Assembly: GCF_016745095.1 (NCBI RefSeq)
Contig: NZ_CP067087.1
Location: 1,848,501 to 1,912,500, forward strand
Direction: 5' to 3'
Length of the DNA: 64,000 nucleotides
Source of the DNA: Croceicoccus sp. YJ47
Lineage (GTDB): Bacteria; Pseudomonadota; Alphaproteobacteria; Sphingomonadales; Sphingomonadaceae
The first letter of the stretch is position 1. Each line of letters starts with the position of its first letter. This document shows, piece after piece, positions 7,791 to 15,275 of the stretch. The position numbers were made by a program, and so were the translations under genes. The notes under the pieces are model-generated. The model did no database searches. It saw only the letters and a list, made by a program, of their open reading frames with translations, and had not been told where the DNA came from.

Positions 7791-10101
7791 TCAATCCTCG
7801 TGCTTGTTTTCCCGCGTCGGGGTCAGCATGCCGGGCGAGATAAAGCCGATGGGTCCGGTCTCCGCCGCGCGCCGTTTCAATTCGCCGCGCATCTTGGCGT
7901 ATTCCTGCTCCATCTTCTGCGTCACCGTGGCGCGCGAATCCTTCAGCGCCTCGCGGAAATCCTCCATTTCGACGACGCGCACCTCGCCCCCGTCGCGGCG
8001 AGATCGCGTTGAGGCCGGCCCGCCGCACCACATCCTCCAGATCGGCGCCGGTGAACCGCTCGGTTTCCGCCGCCACATGGGTGAGGTCGACATCATCGGC
8101 CAGAGGCATGTTCGCGGTGTGGATCTTGAGGATATGCAGGCGGCCGTCCTCGCTCGGCGCGCCGACATAGACAAGCTCGTCGAAACGGCCGGGACGCAGC
8201 AGGGCCGGGTCGACCAGCGTCGGGCGATTGGTGGCGCCGATGACGACGACCGACTGCAATTCCTCCAGCCCGTCCATTTCGGCGAGGATGGTGTTGACCA
8301 CCCGGCTCGTCACCTGCGGCTCGCTGCCGCCGGATCCGCGTGCGGGCACGAGGCTGTCGATCTCGTCGATGAACACGACGCAGGGGGCGACCTGCCGCGC
8401 GCGGGCAAAGAGCCGGCTGATCTGCTGCTCGCTCTCGCCAAACCATTTGGAGAGGAGGTCCGACGATTTCATCGAGATGAAATTCGCCTCCGCTTCCTTC
8501 GCGACGGCCTTGGCCAGCAGGGTCTTGCCGGTGCCGGGCGGGCCGTAGAGGAGGAACCCCTGCGCCGGGCGGATGCCGAGCTGCTTGAACGCCTGCGGGT
8601 TTTTCAGCGGCAGTTCCACGCCTTCGCGCAGTTTCTCCGTCGCCTCGTCGACGCCGCCGATGTCGGCCCAGCCCACGGTCGGCGCCTGCACCATGACTTC
8701 GCGCATGGCGGAGGGCTGCACGCGTTTGAGCGCATTGGAGAAATCGCGGCGCTCCACCGAGAGATTGTCCAGCACCTCGGGCGGGATGGTCCGCGCGTCG
8801 AGGTCGAGCTTCGGCATGATGCGGCGCACCGCCTCGATCGCGGCTTCGCGCGCCAGGGCGGCGATATCGGCCCCGACGAAGCCATGCGTGGTGCGGGCGA
8901 GTTCCTTGAGGTCGACATCCTCGGCCAGCGGCATGCCGCGGGTGTGGATGACGATGATTTCCTCGCGCCCGGTCTGATCCGGCACGCCGACGATGATCTC
9001 GCGGTCGAACCGGCCCGGCCGGCGCAGCGCCTCGTCCAAGGCGTCGGGGCGATTGGTGGCGGCGATCACGACGAGATTCGAGCGCGCCTCCAGCCCGTCC
9101 ATCAGCGTCAGCAATTGCGCGACGAGCCGCTTTTCCGCCTCGCCCGGCGTGTTGTTCCGCTTGGGCGCGATGGAATCCAGCTCGTCGATGAAGACGATGG
9201 CGGGGGCGTTCTTCTGCGCTTCCTCGAACACCTGGCGCAGGCGCTTCTCGCTCTCGCCATAGGCGGAGCCCATGATTTCGGGGCCGTTGATGGTGAAGAA
9301 ATTCGCATCGCTTTCACTGGCCACCGCGCGGGCGAGCCGCGTCTTGCCCGTGCCCGGCGGGCCGTGCAGCAACACGCCCTTGGGCGGATCGACGCCAAGA
9401 CGCGTGAACAATTCGGGGTAGCGCAGCGGCAGCTCGACCATTTCGCGCAGCTGGCGAATGGTTTCCTCCATGCCGCCGACATCGTCGTAATTGACCTCGG
9501 CGCGGCCATCGCGCGGGGCCTCGAACTCGGCTTTCAGCTCGACCTCGGTATTCTCGTCGATGTGCACGATCCCCTTGGGCGTGGTGCTGACGACGGTGAG
9601 GCGGATCTGCGTGAGGGCAAAGGCGGGCGCGTTGAACATGCGCGCGATTTCAGGCGGCATGTCCTTCACCCGCTTCTGTCCGCGCGTCGCGACGAGATCG
9701 CCGGCAACCAGCGGGCGGCCGAAGAAATTGCGCTTCAACGCCTGTCCCGGCCCCTGCAGGCGCATTTCCTTTTGCGCGGGGGCGAACACCACGCGGGTGG
9801 CGGGGCGCGATTCGGCCTTTTTCACCACGACATGCTCACCCGAACCGGCCTCGGCATTGCCGCGTTCCAGCCCGTCGAGCCGAATGACGTTCAGCCCCTC
9901 ATCCTCGGGGTAAGGTTGCAGCGCGCGCGCAGGGGTCGTGCGCTTGCCCGTGATCTCGATGATGTCGCCCTCGGTCACGCCGAGCGTCGCCATCGCGTCG
10001 CGCGGGATGCGGGCGATGCCATGGCCCGATTCCTCCTGCCGTGCCGCCGCGACCTGTAATTTCACTTCGCGGGTATCGGTGCCCGCGTCTGCATCCGCCA
10101 T
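7791..10101 (-). pseudogene. Cdc48/VAT-like double AAA ATPase, frameshifted near its 3' end
   Basis: The product has an N-terminal double-psi-barrel substrate domain (KLQVAAARQEESGHGIARI) and two AAA modules. Each has Walker A GPPGTGKT and Walker B (FIDELDS, FIDEIDS), plus arginine-finger-like segments. The family comprises hexameric unfoldases. At about 7997 the frame changes: after GLNAIS the real C-terminus (GGEVRVVEMEDF to ENKHED) continues one base off. Removing one base gives 769 aa, the usual family length. As written, translation runs out of frame and well past the normal stop. Both ATPase cores are intact. The start at 10101 is supported by AAGGAG. Sequence error or true mutation cannot be distinguished here. 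Confidence 0.8.
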
Positions 10102-10502
10102 GAAAGGCTCCTTGTCGTTGAGGGCGCGCCGCACAGGCGTCGCCCAGCACCCGTTACGGGGTTCAAAGGATCAGATGGGGATGGGTTCCGCCCTTGCAAT
10201 CCGCAGAGGCCACGAATCGATGTTCGATCACGGCGCCGGGGCGCATGGGCCGGACGTGACGTCAGGACAAAAAAAGGCCCGGGCGGACAAGCCGACCGGG
10301 CCATTAAGTTTTGGGAGAGGATGCCTGTAAGGCCATTTCGAGATAGGCCAGCGCGTTTCTTTGTGCAAATGCGAAATGATCGAGCGATGTTGCAAATTAT
10401 GCATCTTACCAACAAAACAGTGCGTTATAATGGAATTCGCGCTCGCATCATTCTGCCGACTTCGCTTGCGCGACACGAATTGCTGCATTGCGTCATAGGG
10501 CG
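10102..10502. other. Intergenic region without a convincing gene
   Basis: 401 bp between the AAA ATPase start and the stop of the next minus-strand gene. It must hold the AAA promoter, a clear minus-strand terminator (10269-10302) and an AT-richer stretch at about 10330-10470. That stretch contains a perfect TATAAT on the plus strand (10426-10431), but its -35 match is poor. Short frames here have no family-like sequence. A small RNA is possible. Confidence 0.5.
10269..10302 (-). terminator. Strong Rho-independent terminator
   Basis: GGCCCGG (10276-10282) pairs with CCGGGCC (10296-10302), and on the minus strand the hairpin is followed by seven T. It is 200 bp beyond the nearest upstream stop (10503). 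It therefore ends either a long 3' UTR or a separate small transcript. Confidence 0.8.
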
Positions 10503-10964
10503 TCACAGGCTGTCGGTAGGGCGGGCGCAGCCGGTCATGGTTTCGTCGTCCGTCTGCAACGTGACGCCATAGGGGTATTCGCGGTCCGAAAGCCCGTCGC
10601 TACACGGTTCGATCCGCCCGCTGAGCGTGAAGGGGATGTCGCCGATCGTCCCGCTGAGCTCGATCATGTCGAGCTTGTCCGCAGGCGAAATCTGCGTCAC
10701 GTCCACGGTCACGCCCTCCTGGTCCTCCGGCGTGACGTAGCGCAACCGTCCGTCCGTCACATGCGCGGCCCAGTAGGGATCGGTCCCGATCGCGCGGAAA
10801 TTCCGGGCAAAGATCGCGGCGCTTTCGTCCGCAGCGGTCTGCGCGGGGTCGGCGGCGGATGGCGCGGTGGCGGCCTCCTCCGGCGCGGAGCAGGCAAAGA
10901 GCAGGGACGCGGCGGGCACGATTGCGGCGAGGATCGCAATCTGGCGAATGACGGTGGCTTTCAT
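10503..10964 (-). CDS. COG3650-like lipoprotein of unknown function
   Basis: The 153-aa product has a lipoprotein signal with lipobox LFAC, then an Ala/Pro-rich linker. A compact domain follows, including FRAIGTDPYWAAHV and LRYVTPEDQEGV and a C-terminal TGCARP. This pattern resembles uncharacterised COG3650-type envelope proteins, whose role is not established. The two remaining cysteines (EPCSDG, TGCARP) could form a disulfide. ATG 10964 is chosen because the signal peptide starts there; upstream in-frame codons lack signal features. It is divergent from the M28 peptidase gene. Confidence 0.7.
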   Translation of the reverse strand: MKATVIRQIAILAAIVPAASLLFACSAPEEAATAPSAADPAQTAADESAAIFARNFRAIGTDPYWAAHVTDGRLRYVTPEDQEGVTVDVTQISPADKLDMIELSGTIGDIPFTLSGRIEPCSDGLSDREYPYGVTLQTDDETMTGCARPTDSL

Positions 10965-11047
10965 GATGCGCGATATAGCACCGGGCATGACGGGGCGCGA
11001 CATGCTTGCCCGGTGCGGCCTGCTCTGCCACTCTCGGCCGAGGATTT

Positions 11048-12805
11048 ATGAGGATCGGTATCGACATGGCAATGATTTCGCGGACGAACTTCGGGTGTGC
11101 GGCGTGGGCACGACTGGGCCGGCACGCCGGGCGATGGGCGGCATCGACTGCGCTTGCCGCCTCGCTCGCCGCCTGCGCCACGATGGAAAGCGGATCGGCC
11201 CCCGCGATGGCCGGCAATGGCGCGCCCGAAATCTCGATCGACACGATGAAGGCGGTCACGCGCACCCTCTCCAGCGATGCGTTCGAGGGGCGCGCGCCCG
11301 GCACCGAGGGGGAGCGCAAGACCATCGCGCTGCTGGAGGACCGCTTTGCAAAGGCCGGCTTGCAACCCGGTAACAATGGCAGCTGGGTTCAGAAAGTGCC
11401 GCTCGTCGAGATGACCGGCGCCGATTATTCGCCGATGATCGTGGAGCGCGGCGGGCAGTCCATGCAGCTTGCCCCCGGCGACGATTACGTCGCGGTCAGC
11501 TACCGCGTAACCCCCGAAACGCGGATCGAGGATAGCGAGATCGTGTTCGTGGGATACGGCATCAACGCGCCCGAAAAGGGGTGGAACGATTATGCCGGCA
11601 TCGACATGACCGGGAAGACCGCGCTGATTCTCGTCAACGATCCCGATTATGATGCGGACACGCTCGACGGGCCGTTCGGCGGGCGGGCGATGACCTATTA
11701 CGGGCGCTGGACCTATAAATTCGAGGAAGCCGCGCGGCAGGGCGCGACCGCCGCGCTCATCGTGCACGACACGTTCCCGGCGGCCTATGGCTGGAACGTG
11801 GTCGAATCGAGCTGGACCGGTGCGCAGGCCTATGCGCAGACCGCCGACGACGGCGCGAGCCAGACCCGGGCGAACGGCTGGGTCCAGAAGCCCATGGCGG
11901 AGCGGATCATGACCATGGCGGGGCAGGATCTCGCCGCGATGACCGCCGCGGCCAAGCGCAAGGGCTTTGCCGCCGTGCCGCTCGGCGTCACGACCAGCTT
12001 CGGTTTCGACAGCGCGATCCGGCGCTTCGAATCGAACAATGTCATCGGCGTCCTTCCGGGAAGCGAGCGCCCGGACGAGGTCGTGCTCTATACCGCGCAC
12101 TGGGACCATCTGGGCCGGTGCAAGGCGGATGAAACGGGCGACGACATCTGCAACGGGGCGATCGACAATGCCACCGGCACCGCCGCGCTCGTCGCGCTAG
12201 CCGAGGCGCATGTGAAGGCGGGCGCGCCCGAACGCTCCATCGCCTTCGTCGCGGTCACGGCGGAGGAATCGGGCCTTTTGGGAAGCGAATATTACGCGGC
12301 GAATCCTGTCTTCCCGCTCGACCATACGGTGGGCGGGGTGAACATGGATGCGCTGTCGCTGGCCGGGCCGGCGAACGATGTGGTGGTCGTCGGCGGGGGC
12401 AAGTCGCAGCTCGACGCGTATCTGGACGATGCGCTCGGCGAACTGGGCCGGACGGCGACGCCCGAACCCACCCCGGAAAAGGGCTATTACTATCGCTCCG
12501 ACCATTTCAGCCTCGCAAAGCGCGGCGTGCCGATGTTCTACGTCGAATCGGGCGAGGACCTGATCGAGGGTGGCACCGCGGCGGGCGCGGCGGCCGCGGC
12601 CGATTATACCGAGAACCGGTATCACGGGCCGCAGGACGAATATGATCCCGACTGGAACTGGGACGGGGCGGAGCAGGATCTGCGCCTGTTCTACCGGCTC
12701 GGTCGGTCGCTGGCGAATACCGGCGCGTGGCCGAACTGGCTCGACGGGGACGAGTTTCGCCGCATCCGCGATGAAAGCTGCGCCGCGTCGGATACCGGTT
12801 GCTGA
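11048..12805 (+). CDS. Secreted M28-family zinc metallopeptidase
   Basis: The 585-aa product is probably a lipoprotein (signal ending ASLAAC). It has an M28 aminopeptidase domain interrupted by a PA-type insert (about residues 150-280). Zinc ligands and catalytic residues are visible: HWDHLG, NGAIDNATG (bridging Asp), the catalytic Glu in TAEESG, NMDA, and SDHFSL (last His). It should trim N-terminal residues from peptides in the periplasm or outside the cell. The start at 11048 is uncertain; ATG 11066 or 11072 would still leave a signal peptide. The agmatine deiminase gene follows after 11 bp, suggesting co-transcription. Confidence 0.87.
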   Translation: MRIGIDMAMISRTNFGCAAWARLGRHAGRWAASTALAASLAACATMESGSAPAMAGNGAPEISIDTMKAVTRTLSSDAFEGRAPGTEGERKTIALLEDRFAKAGLQPGNNGSWVQKVPLVEMTGADYSPMIVERGGQSMQLAPGDDYVAVSYRVTPETRIEDSEIVFVGYGINAPEKGWNDYAGIDMTGKTALILVNDPDYDADTLDGPFGGRAMTYYGRWTYKFEEAARQGATAALIVHDTFPAAYGWNVVESSWTGAQAYAQTADDGASQTRANGWVQKPMAERIMTMAGQDLAAMTAAAKRKGFAAVPLGVTTSFGFDSAIRRFESNNVIGVLPGSERPDEVVLYTAHWDHLGRCKADETGDDICNGAIDNATGTAALVALAEAHVKAGAPERSIAFVAVTAEESGLLGSEYYAANPVFPLDHTVGGVNMDALSLAGPANDVVVVGGGKSQLDAYLDDALGELGRTATPEPTPEKGYYYRSDHFSLAKRGVPMFYVESGEDLIEGGTAAGAAAAADYTENRYHGPQDEYDPDWNWDGAEQDLRLFYRLGRSLANTGAWPNWLDGDEFRRIRDESCAASDTGC

Positions 12806-12816
12806 GCCACGCCGCG

Positions 12817-13806
12817 ATGAGGGATGACACGCACCGGATGCCCCCCGAATGGCATCCGCAGGACTGGTTGTGGATCGGCTTTCCCCATGATGCGGGGGAG
12901 TGGCCTACCGCTTTCGCCCGCGCGCAGGAGGAAATCGCCGCCTTCGCCAATGCCGTCGCCGAAAGCGGGCAGGCGGTGCGCCTGCTCGTGCGCGACGCGG
13001 CGAACGACGCGCGCGCGCGCAGTCTGGTGTCGGCCGCCGTTACGCTGGAGCGGCGCGAATATGGCGATATATGGCTGCGCGATACGGGGCCGCTCATCGT
13101 GTCGGACGGCGCCGGCGGGCGCGGGGCGCGGCGGTTCGGCTTCAATGGCTGGGGCGGCAAATATCGCATGGCGGGCGACGAAACCATCGGCGCGGCGCTG
13201 GCGCGCGACGCCGGGATGGAGCCGGTTGTGGCCGACTGGATCCTGGAGGGAGGGGCCATCGACACCGACGGCACCGGGCTTGTCGTCACGACGGAGCAAT
13301 GCCTGCTCAACCCCAATCGCAATCCGCAATTGTCGCGGGGTGACATAGAGGACCGGCTGAACCGCGACCTCGGTTTCGAGCGTGTGCTCTGGCTCGGTGA
13401 CGGGCTGCTGAACGATCATACCGATGGGCATGTGGACAATCTGGCCCGCTTTGTCGCGCCGGGGCGGCTGGCCTTGCCCGTGCCGACGGGGGCAGACGAT
13501 CCCAATCGCGCGATTTACGAGGATGCGCGGGACCGCGCCCGCGCCTTCGGGCTGGACATTGCCGACGTCCCGTCGCCGGGCCTGATCAGCGACGGCGATT
13601 TCGTCGAACCGGCCAGCTACATGAATTTCTGCATCACCACCCATCTCGTCGTCGTGCCGACCTTCGGCAGCGTCCACGATGGCGACGGGGTGGCCGCGGT
13701 TGCCGCGCTGTTCCCGGATCGCGCGACGGTCGGCCTGCCCGGCGGCGCGGTCCTTTCGGGCGGGGGTGGTTTCCACTGCGCCAGCCAGCAGATGCCCACC
13801 CCATGA
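12817..13806 (+). CDS. aguA: Agmatine deiminase family protein
   Basis: The 329-aa product belongs to the guanidino-modifying PAD family. Markers are DIWLRDTGP, LEGGAI, HTDGHVDN (catalytic His) and the C-terminal GGGGFHCASQQMP with nucleophile Cys about 321. Agmatine deiminase makes N-carbamoylputrescine and ammonia in putrescine synthesis from arginine. It is about 35 residues shorter than typical plant or Pseudomonas AguA, and no aguB lies nearby, so the substrate may differ. ATG 12817 is chosen; an upstream TTG at 12799 would overlap the peptidase stop. Its stop overlaps the next start by 4 nt (ATGA). Confidence 0.83.
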   Translation: MRDDTHRMPPEWHPQDWLWIGFPHDAGEWPTAFARAQEEIAAFANAVAESGQAVRLLVRDAANDARARSLVSAAVTLERREYGDIWLRDTGPLIVSDGAGGRGARRFGFNGWGGKYRMAGDETIGAALARDAGMEPVVADWILEGGAIDTDGTGLVVTTEQCLLNPNRNPQLSRGDIEDRLNRDLGFERVLWLGDGLLNDHTDGHVDNLARFVAPGRLALPVPTGADDPNRAIYEDARDRARAFGLDIADVPSPGLISDGDFVEPASYMNFCITTHLVVVPTFGSVHDGDGVAAVAALFPDRATVGLPGGAVLSGGGGFHCASQQMPTP

Positions 13807-14708
13807 CGGATATGCCCATGCCACGCCCGGTTCGATCCATGTTGTTCGTGCCCGCGGACAGCGAGAAGAAGATCGCCAAGTCGCAATCGGTGGGTGCCGA
13901 CGCGATCATCCTCGATCTTGAGGATTCGGTTGCGCCCGCGCGCAAGGATACGGCCCGTGCCATGGCGGCCGAAGTGCTCCGCGATGCGCGCGGCGGCGGT
14001 GCGGCGGTCTGGGTGCGCATCAATCCGTTCGACAGCGAACACGCGCTCGCCGATCTGGCCGCCGTGGTGCGGGGCGGGCCGGCGGGCATCATGTTGCCCA
14101 AGGCCGCGGGACCGGACGACCTTGTCCGCCTGTCCCATTGCCTCGACGTGCTGGAGCTTCGCGATTCGCTGGCGCCGGGGTCGATCCGGACCCTGCCGGT
14201 GGCGACGGAAACGGCCGGGGCTGCGCTGCGTCTTCCGCTCTATGCGGAGCGGGCGGTGCCGCGTCTTTTCGGGCTGACCTGGGGAGCGGAGGATTTGAGC
14301 GCGGATCTCGGTGCGGCGGGCAATCGCGGCGAGGACGGGCGGCTGGCGCTGACCTATCGGACCGTGCGGGCGATGATGCTCCTCGCGGCGAAGGCAGCAG
14401 GGGTCGCCGCGATCGATGCGATCTGGCCCGATTTTCGCGATCTGGAGGGGTTGCGGGCCGATTCGCTCTCCTCCCGGCGGGAGGGGTTTGCGGGCCGGAT
14501 GGCGATCCATCCCGCGCAGGTGGAGCCGATCAACGAGGCCTACAGCCCGTCTGCCGACGAAATCTCCCATGCCGAGGCGGTCGTGGCGGCCTTCGATGCG
14601 GAGCCGGATGCAGGCGTCGTCGCGCTCGATGGAAAGATGCTCGACATGCCGCATCTGAAACAGGCGCGGCACATCATCGCCATGCGGGACGCCTTCGGAC
14701 CGCGATAG
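13803..14708 (+). CDS. CitE-like HpcH/HpaI aldolase-lyase family protein
   Basis: The 301-aa product is a TIM-barrel protein of the citrate lyase beta subunit/malyl-CoA lyase group. RSMLFVPADSEKKIAKS begins the barrel. DAIILDLEDSV supplies the metal-binding acidic residues, VRINP and MLPKA follow, then TETA and LTWGAEDLSADLG. IHPAQVEPINEAY closes the family signature. Stand-alone CitE-like proteins cleave or condense (S)-malyl-CoA, beta-methylmalyl-CoA or citramalyl-CoA. No citrate lyase alpha or gamma subunit is nearby, so it is not part of citrate lyase. A 4-nt overlap with the agmatine deiminase gene implies coupling, but no shared pathway is obvious. Confidence 0.82.
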   Translation: MTDMPMPRPVRSMLFVPADSEKKIAKSQSVGADAIILDLEDSVAPARKDTARAMAAEVLRDARGGGAAVWVRINPFDSEHALADLAAVVRGGPAGIMLPKAAGPDDLVRLSHCLDVLELRDSLAPGSIRTLPVATETAGAALRLPLYAERAVPRLFGLTWGAEDLSADLGAAGNRGEDGRLALTYRTVRAMMLLAAKAAGVAAIDAIWPDFRDLEGLRADSLSSRREGFAGRMAIHPAQVEPINEAYSPSADEISHAEAVVAAFDAEPDAGVVALDGKMLDMPHLKQARHIIAMRDAFGPR

Positions 14709-14735
14709 GCGGCGCGCGCGTACCCCGGTTGAGGA

Positions 14736-15275
14736 TCAGTCGAACTGGCGCCCGTGCAATTGCGGATTGCGCGCGACCACGCGGTTGAGCCACGCCCTTG
14801 GCTTGCGCAGGAGGCTGGACGGGTAGTCCACCTCCGCGCCTACGATCCGCGCGATCGCACCGACGAAATGAATGCAATTGCGGCGGTTGAGGTCGTATCC
14901 GTCACCCTCGATATTGCGCCACGCATCGACTTCGCGGCGGATGCGCCAATAGGTCGCGTCGTCCACCGTGATGGAGATATGCCGGTTCGTCTCCTCGACA
15001 TATTTCTGCTTCTCGACATAGATCATATGCTCGACCGGTCCGCGCAGGACAGCCGGCGTGACCGATCTTGCGGTGAAGCCGTAATTCTCGTTGATCCGCG
15101 CGCCCGTCGCGTCGAGCGTGCCTTCCATGACGACGAAGGTGTGCGGATAGCGCCCGAAGAGCACCGATCCGTCGAAACTTTGAAAATGGACCGTCACCGC
15201 CGCGAACGCCGGAAAGGCGAACGTGGCGAACAAGAGGGCGAATGCCGCCGCCCATGCGCGGCGCAATCTATTCAT
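14736..15275 (-). CDS. Secreted protein with a permuted papain-like His...Cys signature
   Basis: The 179-aa product has a clean signal peptide (MNRLRRAWAAAFALLFATFAFPAFA). The mature domain has His45 in RYPHTFVVMEG and Cys134 in NRRNCIHFVGA. This His-before-Cys order with those flanks is typical of circularly permuted NlpC/P60 or DUF4105-like hydrolases. They are usually thiol hydrolases acting on peptide or amide bonds; the function here is inferred only. The start overlaps the end of the phytochrome gene by 8 nt, so it is the last gene of that operon. It converges with the CitE-like gene. Confidence 0.7.
   Translation of the reverse strand: MNRLRRAWAAAFALLFATFAFPAFAAVTVHFQSFDGSVLFGRYPHTFVVMEGTLDATGARINENYGFTARSVTPAVLRGPVEHMIYVEKQKYVEETNRHISITVDDATYWRIRREVDAWRNIEGDGYDLNRRNCIHFVGAIARIVGAEVDYPSSLLRKPRAWLNRVVARNPQLHGRQFD

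Noticed and set aside
10426..10431. Perfect TATAAT on the plus strand as a promoter
   Set aside because: The bases 17 bp upstream (ATCTTA) are a poor -35 match, and no plus-strand gene follows before the antisense lipoprotein gene.
10228..10506. A 92-codon minus-strand frame in the intergenic region before the AAA ATPase gene
   Set aside because: It reads through the strong terminator at 10269-10302, has no ribosome binding site and no family-like sequence.
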